Assembly: GCA_021797925.1 (NCBI GenBank)
Contig: JAJZYS010000004.1
Coordinates: 1-34,751, forward strand
Length of the DNA: 34,751 nucleotides
Direction: 5' to 3'
Origin: Bacillota bacterium
GTDB taxonomy: Bacteria; Bacillota; Sulfobacillia; JAJZYS01
Shown here piece by piece: positions 18,920-26,527 of the stretch. Made by a program: the position numbers and the translations under genes. The stretch's first letter is position 1; every line of letters starts with the position of its first letter. The notes beneath the pieces are model-generated. The model was not told the origin of the DNA, did no database searches, and saw nothing but the letters and a program-made list of their open reading frames with translations.

Positions 18920-20134
18920 GTGCCCGTCATCATCCTGGGCCTGGCGGTGCTCCTGGCCCTGGGGATCGTGCTCCAGCGCCTCAGCGACCCCGCCGCGCCG
19001 GTGTGGGAGCCGGTCACGGCGACGCTGGGCCGCCTCATCTCGGGAGTCTCGGGAAGCGAGAACATCCTGCTCATCGGCAACAACGCCCGCAGCGCCACCT
19101 CGCCGCTGAGCCCCGGCCAGGCGGACATCCTGATGGTGGTGCACGTGGATCCGGCGGCCCGCACCGTCACCCTGATCTCCATCCCGCGCAACGTGCTGTT
19201 CGCCTACCCGGGCTGGCGTGATCCCATCCCCAAGATCAAGGGCGCGTTCTTCCTGGGCGCGAACGAGACGCCCAACCGCGGGCCGCAGATGGCGGTGCAG
19301 GCGGTCTCCAAGCTCACGGGCCTGCCCATCAACGGGTATGTGGTCACGGACTTCCAGGGGTTCGTGGACGCCATCAACGCCGTGGGGGGCATCACGGTGG
19401 ACGTGCCGGCCCGCCTGTACGACCCCAAGAACAGCGGCGCCAACCTCTATCCCGGGGTGCAGCGGCTCGACGGCGCCCAGGCGCTGGCCTACGTGCGCAT
19501 CCGTCAGAACGAGGCCGGGAACGGCGTGCGGGTCAACGACTTCCAGCGCATGGACGCGGAGGCCCAGGTCCTCGCCGGCCTGAAGCGGGCGCTGCTCAAC
19601 CCAGCCACCGCCCCCACCACGGTGCCGAGGCTGGTGGCCGTGTGGCAGCGCGACGTGGTCACCAACCTCAACCGTTCCCAGCTCGTGGGGTTGCTCATCG
19701 GCGCGGCCGGCGACCACTTCCACCATCTCACGCTGGGCGCGCTGCGCGACTCCATGATCCTCGCCAGCGCCCCGCTGCCGGGGGTCAACGCGGAGGGAGC
19801 CATCGAGGGGGCCTACTACGACATCCTCGACCCCGCGCACATCGAGGCCGAGCTGGCGCCGCTGGGCGGCGGCCCCGCCAGCACGGGGCTGCCGCCGTTG
19901 CCCGCGCCGGCCTCGGTGCCCGTGGAGGTGTCGGGCTCCGCCTCGCTGATCAGCAGGCTCAAGGCGGCCGGTTTTCCCCTCACCGCCCAGGTGACCGCAG
20001 GCGGAGGCCACATCACGGTCTACTATCCCCCCGGCGAGCCCGCCGCGGGCTGGGCGGTGGCGCGAGCGGTCGCCGCGAGCAACGAGTACGTGGTTCCCGG
20101 GAGCAGCGCCCGGGTCGTGGTCGTCGACAACTGA
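18920..20134 (+). CDS. LytR-CpsA-Psr (LCP) family protein with LytR C-terminal domain, copy 1
   Basis: The protein has 404 residues from GTG 18920. A membrane anchor at 2-20 is followed by an extracellular LCP domain: NILLIGNNARSAT at 48-60, the polyprenyl-binding core LISIPRNVLF at 85-94, TDFQGFVDAINAVGGITVDV, and RLDGAQALAYVRIRQN with VNDFQRM after it. A C-terminal LytR_C-like domain covers about 310-400. LCP proteins attach glycopolymers such as teichoic acid or capsule from a lipid carrier to peptidoglycan. Two family aspartates are asparagine here (GNNAR at 53-57 and PRN at 89-91). The true start may lie at CTG 18875, which has GGGGAG 6 bases before it and would add a basic cytoplasmic tail (LVRRSARHRRRRLRP) suited to a membrane anchor. 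Confidence 0.88.
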   Translation: MPVIILGLAVLLALGIVLQRLSDPAAPVWEPVTATLGRLISGVSGSENILLIGNNARSATSPLSPGQADILMVVHVDPAARTVTLISIPRNVLFAYPGWRDPIPKIKGAFFLGANETPNRGPQMAVQAVSKLTGLPINGYVVTDFQGFVDAINAVGGITVDVPARLYDPKNSGANLYPGVQRLDGAQALAYVRIRQNEAGNGVRVNDFQRMDAEAQVLAGLKRALLNPATAPTTVPRLVAVWQRDVVTNLNRSQLVGLLIGAAGDHFHHLTLGALRDSMILASAPLPGVNAEGAIEGAYYDILDPAHIEAELAPLGGGPASTGLPPLPAPASVPVEVSGSASLISRLKAAGFPLTAQVTAGGGHITVYYPPGEPAAGWAVARAVAASNEYVVPGSSARVVVVDN

Positions 20135-20436
20135 GGGCCCCGTGTATTTCATCGGCCTCGATGACGACGATCGTCGAGGGGTCGATGAGCGTGCAGAAAA
20201 TGATATAATGGAGCGGCTGGGCGAATCCGCGGTCGGAACCGGCGGTATCGCCGCGAAAACGATGACGGTGACCCTGCGGCGGCGGGACGAAGGCGCCGAG
20301 CGCCGGCGGCGGGGGTAACGGTTCAAGAGGATGGGGAGGGGAGGGCGGCCGCAGTGCCCGCAACGCGCGTCGCAGCGGATAGGGCGGCTCAAGCCCCGCA
20401 AGGACCCGGCGGGTCGCGGGCGGTCAGGGGGACACG
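20135..20436 (+). other. Intergenic region with long 5' leader before the second LCP gene
   Basis: These 302 bases contain no credible gene. After the first LCP stop there is a 12-base perfect palindrome CGACGATCGTCG (20165-20176), then the promoter at 20201-20209, then about 220 bases of GC-rich leader with several possible stems (for example around 20285-20320). I compared it by eye with c-di-GMP, c-di-AMP, TPP, FMN, cobalamin and ZTP riboswitch cores and recognised none. Confidence 0.5.
20201..20209 (+). promoter_or_regulatory. Extended -10 promoter for the second LCP gene
   Basis: TGATATAAT contains a perfect TATAAT at 20204-20209 preceded by the TGN extension. There is no good -35 at 16-18 bases upstream, which is usual for extended -10 promoters. 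Transcription would start near 20216. A perfect TATAAT is striking in DNA this GC-rich. Confidence 0.65.
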
Positions 20437-21696
20437 GTGCCCGGGCCGGCCCCGGGGGGCCGCTCTCCGATGAGGGGGCGCCGCCTGCTCTGGATCGCCG
20501 CGGGCGCGCTGGTGGTCGCGGGCGCCGCCGCCGCCACCGGCGCCCAGCGCCCGGGCTCGACGCCGCTGTGGAAGCCCGTGGCCCGGTCCATCGGCAAGGC
20601 GCTGGCCACCGGTTCGCGCAGCACCAACGTCCTTCTGATCGGCAACAACGCGCGCAACGCCGCCTCGCCGCTGGCGCCGGGACAGGCCGACATTCTCATG
20701 GTGGCGCACGTGGATCCGGCCAAGAACGTGGTCACCCTCGTCTCGATCCCGCGCAACGTGCTCTTCGCGTACCCGCGATGGCGGGACCCCATTCCCAAGA
20801 TCAAGAGCGCCTTCTTCCTCGGGGCGCAGGTGGCGCCGGCCCAGGGCCCCCGCATGGCCATGGCGGCGGTGTCCAGGCTCACGGGCCTGAAGATCCGCCA
20901 CTACATCGTCACGGACTTCCAGGGATTCGTGGACGCGGTGAACGCCGTGGGCGGGGTGAAGATCGACGTGCCCGCGCGGCTTTACGACCCCGCCAACAGC
21001 GGCGCCAACTTCCAGCCGGGCGTTCAGCGGCTCGACGGCCAGCAGGCGCTCGCGTACGTGCGGATCCGCCAGAACCAGGCGGCGGACGGCGCGCGGGTGA
21101 ACGACTTCCAGCGCATGAACGCCGAGGCCCAGGTGCTCTCGGCCATCAAGGCCGAGGTGCTGGAACCGGCACGGGCCGCGGCGTCGCTGCCCAGGCTGCT
21201 CTCGGTGTGGAGCCGCGACGTGCGCACCAACCTGAGCACCCACGCGCTGGTGGGCCTGGCCCTCGAGGTGGCGTCGATGCACGTGAAGCATCTGACCCTG
21301 GGGAGCATCGCCGACTCCATGCAGCTGGGACCCGAAAGCATCCCCGGCGTCAACGCCGAGGGCGCCATCGAGGGCGCCTATTACGACGTCCTCAGTCCCG
21401 CGCACATCGCCCGGGAGCTCGCGCCCCTCGGATCCCGGGGTGCGGCCACGGGACTGCCGCCCCTGCCCTCGCCCGCGTCGGTGGAGGTCATCGCGCAGTG
21501 CGCTGCCACCTGGACCCAGCGGCTCGTCGCGGCGGGGTTCCAGGTGCACCCGGGCGCGGTGCGCGGCGGGGCGCTCACCGTCTGGGCGCCGGCCGGCGCC
21601 CTGCCCCAGGCGTGGGCGGTGGCCAGGGCGCTGGGCGCGGGAAACGAGGCGGTGCTGGTCGCCCCGGTGCCCGAGGTCACCGTCACCGGCGGCTGA
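20437..21696 (+). CDS. LytR-CpsA-Psr (LCP) family protein with LytR C-terminal domain, copy 2
   Basis: The protein has 419 residues from GTG 20437, which follows AGGGGGA by 5 bases. ATG 20470 is an alternative with a poorer site. A membrane anchor lies at about 17-37. The LCP domain parallels the first copy almost segment by segment: NVLLIGNNARNAA, LVSIPRNVLFAYPRWRDPIP, TDFQGFVDAVNAVGGVKIDV and RLDGQQALAYVRIRQNQ. The C-terminus again carries a LytR_C-like domain (about 330-415). It shares with copy 1 the asparagines at the GNNAR and PRN positions, so the change predates the duplication. It stops one base before the convergent short-chain dehydrogenase stop, leaving no room for a separate terminator. 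It probably transfers a glycopolymer to the wall, though catalysis may be altered. Confidence 0.9.
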   Translation: MPGPAPGGRSPMRGRRLLWIAAGALVVAGAAAATGAQRPGSTPLWKPVARSIGKALATGSRSTNVLLIGNNARNAASPLAPGQADILMVAHVDPAKNVVTLVSIPRNVLFAYPRWRDPIPKIKSAFFLGAQVAPAQGPRMAMAAVSRLTGLKIRHYIVTDFQGFVDAVNAVGGVKIDVPARLYDPANSGANFQPGVQRLDGQQALAYVRIRQNQAADGARVNDFQRMNAEAQVLSAIKAEVLEPARAAASLPRLLSVWSRDVRTNLSTHALVGLALEVASMHVKHLTLGSIADSMQLGPESIPGVNAEGAIEGAYYDVLSPAHIARELAPLGSRGAATGLPPLPSPASVEVIAQCAATWTQRLVAAGFQVHPGAVRGGALTVWAPAGALPQAWAVARALGAGNEAVLVAPVPEVTVTGG

Positions 21697-22437
21697 TCAC
21701 GGGTGGCCGCCGTCGATGCCGATGATCTGGCCGGTGATGAACCCCGATCCCGGATCCACGAGAAAGCGCACCAGGCGGGCCACCTCCTCGGGCGATCCCG
21801 CGCGGCCCACTGGGGTTTCGGCCCGGAACGCCTCGAGGGTGGCCTCGCCGCCCGGCGGCGGCGGGCCCGAATTGATGAGGCCGGGAGCGGCCACGTTCAC
21901 CGTGATGCCGCTGGGGCCGAGCTCCTGGGCGAGCGAGCGGGCCAGGGCGTGAAGACCGCCCTTGGCGGCGGCGTAGGCGCTCTCGCCGGCCGCCCCGCGG
22001 CTGCCCCACAGGGAGCCGATGAAGGCGATGCGGCCGTAGCGGCGGCGGATCATGCCCGGCGCGCCCGCGCGCACGAGCTCGAACGCCCCGCCCACGTGGG
22101 TGCGCCACAGCTCATGGAACGCGTCCGCTCCCGTGTCCTGCACGAGGCCGTAGAACGGGGCGCCCGCGGCGTGGACCAGAATGCTCAGCTTTCCGCCGCC
22201 CTCCGCGGCGGCGACGGGCGGGCGCGCGCTCGCCGGATCGCCGGCGTCCGCCGGCATCACGAGCACACGCAAGCCCGACGCCTCCGCCTCGGCGCGGAGC
22301 CGTTGCGCGGCACAGGCGTCGCGGTGAAAGGTGGCGACCACGAAGGCGCCGTCGGCGGCCAGCGACCAAGCCACGGCCCGGCCGATGCCCCCGGTGGCGC
22401 CGGTGACCACCGCCGACTGGCCCGCCAGTGGGCCCAC
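21697..22437 (-). CDS. Short-chain dehydrogenase/reductase (SDR)
   Basis: The protein has 246 residues, a classical SDR length. It shows the cofactor motif TGATGGIG at 12-19, ILVHAAGAP in place of the NNAG motif, the catalytic serine in AFIGSLWGS, the YxxxK pair in SAYAAAKGG, and the end motif GFITGQIIGIDGGHP. This closely follows 3-oxoacyl-ACP reductase (FabG)-like enzymes. No fatty-acid genes are nearby, so a FabG role is not implied. The GTG at 22437 begins 5 bases after the HNH gene ends, so both are probably read from the promoter at 22869-22898. Its ribosome site is weak (GAGAG), which suggests coupling. Confidence 0.9.
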   Translation of the reverse strand: MGPLAGQSAVVTGATGGIGRAVAWSLAADGAFVVATFHRDACAAQRLRAEAEASGLRVLVMPADAGDPASARPPVAAAEGGGKLSILVHAAGAPFYGLVQDTGADAFHELWRTHVGGAFELVRAGAPGMIRRRYGRIAFIGSLWGSRGAAGESAYAAAKGGLHALARSLAQELGPSGITVNVAAPGLINSGPPPPGGEATLEAFRAETPVGRAGSPEEVARLVRFLVDPGSGFITGQIIGIDGGHP

Positions 22438-22442
22438 GGCTC

Positions 22443-22838
22443 TCAGCCGGTGCGGGCGCCGGTGCGCGTCACGAGCAGCGGATGGGTCACGGGGTGCTCC
22501 AGGGTCTCGATGAACGCCTCCACCGGCAGGTTGCCCCGGCGGCCGTTGCACTCGGCACACGCCGCCACGCAGTTCTGCATGGTGGTGCGCCCGCCCTGGG
22601 ACCAGGGAAGCAGGTGGTCGATCGTACCCGCCTTGCCCCGGCAGTACGCGCACGTGAAATCGTCGCGTTCGAGGATCTTCTTGCGGACCTTGCGGTCGTG
22701 GAACGGGTTGAACCTGAGCCGTATCGCCCGGGGTCCCACCCAGCGCGCCCGCCCCAGCGCCACCTCTCGCCTGGCGACCTCCAGGGAGCACGGCGTCAGC
22801 GGCCAGCCGTTCTTGTTCTTGACTTCGATCTGAACCAA
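22443..22838 (-). CDS. HNH endonuclease-domain protein
   Basis: The protein has 131 residues. The HNH domain has C63-x-x-C66 (CAYC), the metal-binding DH pair at 74-75 (TIDHLLPWSQGG), N89 (MQNCVAAC) and C94-x-x-C97 followed by N98 (CAECN), so both zinc-knuckle pairs and the catalytic core are complete. The N-terminal 45 residues (KNGWPLTPCSLEVARREV...GRARWV) resemble the short RRXRR-like segment found in IscB and related HNH proteins. The large IscB RuvC domain is missing. The start is TTG at 22838 with GAGGTGATC, a near-full anti-16S match, 7 bases upstream. Free HNH proteins of this type are common in high-GC bacteria, and their targets are mostly unknown. Confidence 0.87.
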   Translation of the reverse strand: MVQIEVKNKNGWPLTPCSLEVARREVALGRARWVGPRAIRLRFNPFHDRKVRKKILERDDFTCAYCRGKAGTIDHLLPWSQGGRTTMQNCVAACAECNGRRGNLPVEAFIETLEHPVTHPLLVTRTGARTG

Positions 22839-22868
22839 CGGATCACCTCGGTGAGAACTTCAGCATTC

Positions 22869-22898
22869 ATTCTATCACGGATGGAACCCATATGCCAG
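22869..22898 (-). promoter_or_regulatory. Promoter for the HNH-SDR gene pair
   Basis: Read leftwards, CTGGCA (22898-22893) and TAGAAT (22874-22869) are 18 bases apart. TGA precedes the -10 as a TGN extension. The start point would be near 22862, giving a leader of about 24 bases that contains the strong ribosome site. Confidence 0.55.
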
Positions 22899-23050
22899 CT
22901 CAAATCCGCTCCGGGGCGGCTTCTCGCCCCGGGCGCCCGGGGGAGGGGTCCGGGCGGCGGGCGGCAAGATAGGGCGCCCGCCCGATGCGCCGTGGCGCCG
23001 CAGCGCCCATGATGGTGGGGGGAGCATGGTCGGGAAGGGGACTGGGGCAC

Positions 23051-23908
23051 GTGATTCGCATCAAGCCGGATATCTCTGACCGCAAGCTTCTGCGCCTCTT
23101 TCACCTGGGTGCCCGGATCTCCTGGACCAGCGAGGACTATCCCGAGTTCCTCCCTTCGGGCGTCGAGCCCCGGGCGGCGTTGGCGCTCGCCCATCTCATG
23201 ACGCCGGTCTACCTGGGAGAGCAGTCGGCCATGCTGGGCGCCAACCGGGCCATTGCGTACTTCTCGGAGCACCGGGACATGTCGTATGTGGTGTACCTCT
23301 CGACCTTCATGGTCGACGAGGCCCGGCACCTGGAGGCGATCACGCGGCTGTACGACGGGCTGCAGACCGATCCGCTGGCGATCCGGGATCTGCCGGACAT
23401 GCTGCGCTACCACCACCGGATGCGGGCGGGGCAGGAGATCGCCACCTGGGTCTTCGGGATCATGGTGTCGGACCTGTTCGCCAAGCACTTTTACCGGGCC
23501 CTGGCGGTCCTGTACAAGGACGCGCCGCTGGGCCACATGGCCGTCAGGGTCATCCAGGACGAGTCCCGCCACCAGGCGTTCGCGGAGCATTACCTGCGCG
23601 CGAACCTCCCCACGCTCAGCGACGACCGCTACACCGAGTTGTGGGACCTCAAAGAGGACCTCCTGCGGATCATCGGCAACATGGCCCGCAGCCTGGGGGA
23701 TGACGCCCGGGCCCTGGGCATCTCGGCGCCGGAACTGTTCGATCGGTTCGCGACCGACGTGTCGGAGCACTCCCGGCGCATGGGACTGAAGGCCCGCTGC
23801 CGTCGCTGCCCGCTCGAAGGCGGTCCGCCTCCCGACTGGTCGCAGCTTGCAGGAGAGGGTGGCTGCGCTTGCGAAGCCTTCAGTCGGACGGTGGCCAGGG
23901 AGGGGTAG
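23051..23908 (+). CDS. Diiron ferritin-like protein (R2-like/AurF-like oxygenase fold)
   Basis: The protein has 285 residues, mostly alpha-helical. Four helices supply a complete carboxylate-bridged diiron set: E57 (YLGEQSA), E90 and H93 (DEARH), E129 (GQEIATW), E171 and H174 (DESRH). This is the pattern of ribonucleotide reductase R2-like oxidases and relatives, which activate oxygen at two metals. The C-terminus adds four clustered cysteines (CRRC and, 24 residues on, CAC) that could hold a metal or form disulfides. The GTG at 23051 follows GGAAGGGGA at about 9 bases. Earlier in-frame ATG codons give a glycine-rich extension without homology. Its stop is 2 bases before the first kinase gene, so they should share a transcript. 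The substrate is unknown. Confidence 0.8.
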   Translation: MIRIKPDISDRKLLRLFHLGARISWTSEDYPEFLPSGVEPRAALALAHLMTPVYLGEQSAMLGANRAIAYFSEHRDMSYVVYLSTFMVDEARHLEAITRLYDGLQTDPLAIRDLPDMLRYHHRMRAGQEIATWVFGIMVSDLFAKHFYRALAVLYKDAPLGHMAVRVIQDESRHQAFAEHYLRANLPTLSDDRYTELWDLKEDLLRIIGNMARSLGDDARALGISAPELFDRFATDVSEHSRRMGLKARCRRCPLEGGPPPDWSQLAGEGGCACEAFSRTVAREG

Positions 23909-23910
23909 GG

Positions 23911-24939
23911 GTGGAGCGGACGGGCTGGCTGCGCCATGCCCACGAAGCGGTGCACTCGCGGCTGACGGTGTTTCACAAGGCCATCCTGGCGGTGTTTGCC
24001 GTCAGCCTGGCCTCGTTTGCGGCCCAGCGGGCGGTGGGGCTTCTTCCGGTCACGGCCGGCCTGCGGGCGGAAGAGGTGACGCTGGTCCTGGTGGGCGTGC
24101 TCGGGCTCAGCTGGTTTCTCACCTACGGTCTCCTGCGCCTGGCGTTTCGCCCGGTGTGGGCGGTGCGGCGCACGATGGAGCGCATCGCCCAGGGCGACTA
24201 CCGCGCCCGCATGCCCGTGGACCGGCTGGATCCCGACTTCGCCGCGCTGGCGGAGAGTTTCAACCGGACCCTGGACGAGCTGGACCGCTATCGCCGGGCC
24301 ACGCTGTTCGAGGTCCAGGTGGAGGAGGAGGTGCGGGGCCGGGGGATGGCGCGCACCCTGCACGATCAGGCCGGGCAGGCGATCACCGCGGTGATCATGC
24401 ATCTGGACCAGGTGGCGCCCCAGCTCACCGACCCCGCCCTCATCGACCGGACGCGGGAGTTGAGGGCGCTGCTGGCCGAGGGGCTCGAGGCGATCCGCGG
24501 TCTCATCTCGGACCTGTACCCCCAGATCCTCGAGGACCTGGGGCTGCTCGGGGCGCTCGAGGCGTACGCGCGCCACCAGCTGTCCGACGGCGGCTTCGAC
24601 GTGGACGTGAAGGTGGCGGGAGCCCTGAGCCAGGTCTCGCCCAAGGTGGAGGTGGGACTGTACCGCGTGGCCCAGGAGGCCATGGCGGCGGCGATCCACG
24701 AGGGCGGCGCTCGCCACGTGTCCGTGCGGGTGGAGTCGTCCGAGGGCGGCATCCGGATGGAGGTCCTGAGCGACAGCCGGCCTGCCCGCCGGGGCGACGC
24801 GGAGATCCAGGCGCACCTTGTCAGCATCGGCGACCGGGTCAAGGCCCTGAGCGGGACCCTGCTGGCGCCGCCCACCCCCCAGCACCTGGTGCTGCAGGTG
24901 CCCTGCGGTCTCGAGGCGGGATTCGACCGCCCCGCGTGA
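23911..24939 (+). CDS. Membrane sensor histidine kinase, NarL type, with degenerate ATP-binding domain
   Basis: The protein has 342 residues. Two membrane segments (about 22-46 and 54-80) flank a very short outside loop. A HAMP linker (81-125) and a HisKA_3 phosphoacceptor helix with H151 (ARTLHDQAGQAITA) follow. The C-terminal HATPase_c-like region starts VEVGLYRVAQEA as expected. The N-box is AMAAAIHEGGA at 257-267, lacking the ATP/Mg asparagine, and the G1 box is LSDSRPA instead of DDGxG. It probably cannot bind ATP normally and may instead be phosphorylated in trans or work as a scaffold or sensor. The GTG at 23911 has GGGAGGGG at the right distance. The next gene, the response regulator, begins 17 bases after its stop. 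Confidence 0.85.
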   Translation: MERTGWLRHAHEAVHSRLTVFHKAILAVFAVSLASFAAQRAVGLLPVTAGLRAEEVTLVLVGVLGLSWFLTYGLLRLAFRPVWAVRRTMERIAQGDYRARMPVDRLDPDFAALAESFNRTLDELDRYRRATLFEVQVEEEVRGRGMARTLHDQAGQAITAVIMHLDQVAPQLTDPALIDRTRELRALLAEGLEAIRGLISDLYPQILEDLGLLGALEAYARHQLSDGGFDVDVKVAGALSQVSPKVEVGLYRVAQEAMAAAIHEGGARHVSVRVESSEGGIRMEVLSDSRPARRGDAEIQAHLVSIGDRVKALSGTLLAPPTPQHLVLQVPCGLEAGFDRPA

Positions 24940-24956
24940 CGGAAGGAGGGACGCAG

Positions 24957-25610
24957 TTGCCAGCCGGCAGTGAGCCCGGCGCCGTGGCGCCCATTCGGAT
25001 CCTCCTGGTCGACGACCACACGATCGTGCGCCAGGGGGTCCGCATGCTCCTGGAGAGCGAACCGGACCTCACGGTGTGCGGAGAGGCCTCGGGGGGTGAG
25101 GAGGCCATCAAGCTCACCGAGGCGCTGGATCCGGACGTGGTGGTGATGGACATCAGCATGCCCGGCATGAGCGGGATCGTGGCGACCCACCGCATCCGCC
25201 AGCGCGACCCCACGGCCCGGGTGCTGATCCTCACCATGCACGATCGCCGGGAATACGTGCTGGACATGCTGGACGCCGGCGCGTGCGGCTACATCCTCAA
25301 GGAGACCGCCGCCGAGCAGCTGGCCCAGGCCGTGCGCTCGGTGGTGCGGGGCGAGTCGGTGTTCTACCCGACGATCGCGCCCTCGGCGGACGCCCCCCGT
25401 CCCGAGGGGCGGCTGCCGCTGACGGTCCGCGAGCGGGAGGTGGTGACCCTCATCGCCCGGGGCCTGACCAACCAGCGCATCGCCGAGGCCCTGAACGTCA
25501 GCCTGAAGACGGTGCAGGCGCATCGCAGCCACATCATGGAGAAGCTGGACCTGCACGACCGGGTGGAGATCGCCAAGTACGCGCTGCGCCACGGGCTGTG
25601 CGAACTGTGA
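24957..25610 (+). CDS. NarL/LuxR-family response regulator
   Basis: The protein has 217 residues. The receiver domain has the acidic pair D19-D20 (LLVDDHTIVRQG), the phosphoacceptor D65 (VVVMDISMPGMSG), T93 (ILTMHD) and K115 (GYILKE). The C-terminal LuxR-type helix-turn-helix reads LTVREREVVTLIARGLTNQ and LNVSLKTVQAHRSHIMEKL. All catalytic positions are intact. The start is TTG 24957 with GGAAGGAGG 7 bases upstream. Its stop overlaps the start of the second kinase as GTGA. It should be phosphorylated by that intact kinase and bind DNA as a dimer. Targets are unknown, but the adjacent diiron gene is an obvious candidate. Confidence 0.94.
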   Translation: MPAGSEPGAVAPIRILLVDDHTIVRQGVRMLLESEPDLTVCGEASGGEEAIKLTEALDPDVVVMDISMPGMSGIVATHRIRQRDPTARVLILTMHDRREYVLDMLDAGACGYILKETAAEQLAQAVRSVVRGESVFYPTIAPSADAPRPEGRLPLTVREREVVTLIARGLTNQRIAEALNVSLKTVQAHRSHIMEKLDLHDRVEIAKYALRHGLCEL

Positions 25611-26512
25611 ATGCGGGCGAAAAGCTCCGGTCCGCGCCGGGGGCCGGCGAGTCCTTCGAGGACTGGCCCGAACCCCTCGTGCTGGTGGCCGTGGACGGCC
25701 GGACCCTGTGTACGAACCGCGCCGCCCGGGCGCTCCTGGGCGCCGAGCCTGGAACCCTGGCCTGGACGGTGACGGGGAGCCAGGTGCGGGTGCGGACCGA
25801 GGCGGGGGTGCTGGTGGGACACGTGCTGCCGGTGCCGTCGGCCGGCGGGGACACGAACCTGCTCCTGCGGATCCGGCCCGAGGCCGCCGATGCGCAGCCG
25901 CGCGGCGCGGAGCGGGCCCGGCTGGCCCGCGATCTCCACGACGGTCTGAGCCAGACCCTCGCGGCCCTTGGCATCACCGCCCGGCTCATCGAGCAGCGCG
26001 CCGCCGGCGACGAGGACCTCCGGCGCCACGCCCGCCAGGTGGCGCGGCTGGCCGAGGAAGCCCGGGAGGAGATGCGCCGGGTTCTGGACGACGTCGCGTC
26101 CCGTCCCGAGGGCGACCTGGCCTCGGCCATCGCCGCGGTCGTGGAGTCGGTGCGGCTGGCGGGGGGCCCGGTCGTCGTGTGGGAGCCGCCGGGGCCGGGA
26201 GGGCCCGGGGACCCCGAGGTGGTGCGCGAGGTCGTGCTGGTCGTGCGCGAGGCCATCGCCAACGCGCTGCGGCATGCGCAGGCCCGCACCATCCGGGTGG
26301 CCCTGGGCTGGGGTGAGGGGACCGGCGAGGTGACGGTCCGTGACGACGGACGGGGCATCGCCGGCTCTCCCTGGAGTGCGCCGGGGCACAGTGGCCTGGC
26401 GTTCATGCGCGAGCGTGTGGACCGGCTCGGCGGACAGCTCGTCATCGACGAGGCCGCGGGAGGCGGAACCGTGGTGCGGCTGACCTTCCCCGCGGCCCCG
26501 CCGCCGCGGTGA
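25607..26512 (+). CDS. Soluble sensor histidine kinase, NarL type, intact catalytic domain
   Basis: The protein has 301 residues with no membrane segment. Residues 15-92 form a PAS-like fold (LVLVAVDGRTLCTNRAARALLG). A HisKA_3 helix follows with H111 (ARLARDLHDGLSQTLAALG). The HATPase_c domain is complete: N-box REAIANALRHAQA with N219, G1 box DDGRGI at 246-251, then HSGLAFMRERVDRLGGQL and the final GGGTVVRLTFP. The GTG at 25607 overlaps the response-regulator stop as GTGA. No separate strong ribosome site is seen, so translation is likely coupled. It probably supplies the ATP-dependent activity that the membrane kinase lacks. Confidence 0.9.
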   Translation: MNAGEKLRSAPGAGESFEDWPEPLVLVAVDGRTLCTNRAARALLGAEPGTLAWTVTGSQVRVRTEAGVLVGHVLPVPSAGGDTNLLLRIRPEAADAQPRGAERARLARDLHDGLSQTLAALGITARLIEQRAAGDEDLRRHARQVARLAEEAREEMRRVLDDVASRPEGDLASAIAAVVESVRLAGGPVVVWEPPGPGGPGDPEVVREVVLVVREAIANALRHAQARTIRVALGWGEGTGEVTVRDDGRGIAGSPWSAPGHSGLAFMRERVDRLGGQLVIDEAAGGGTVVRLTFPAAPPPR

Positions 26513-26527
26513 CGGGGCCGGGTGGCG

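Noticed and set aside
20216-20436. A known riboswitch in the leader of the second LCP gene
   Set aside because: No conserved core of the c-di-GMP, c-di-AMP, TPP, FMN, cobalamin, ZTP or SAM classes could be matched by eye, so it is kept only as an unassigned leader.
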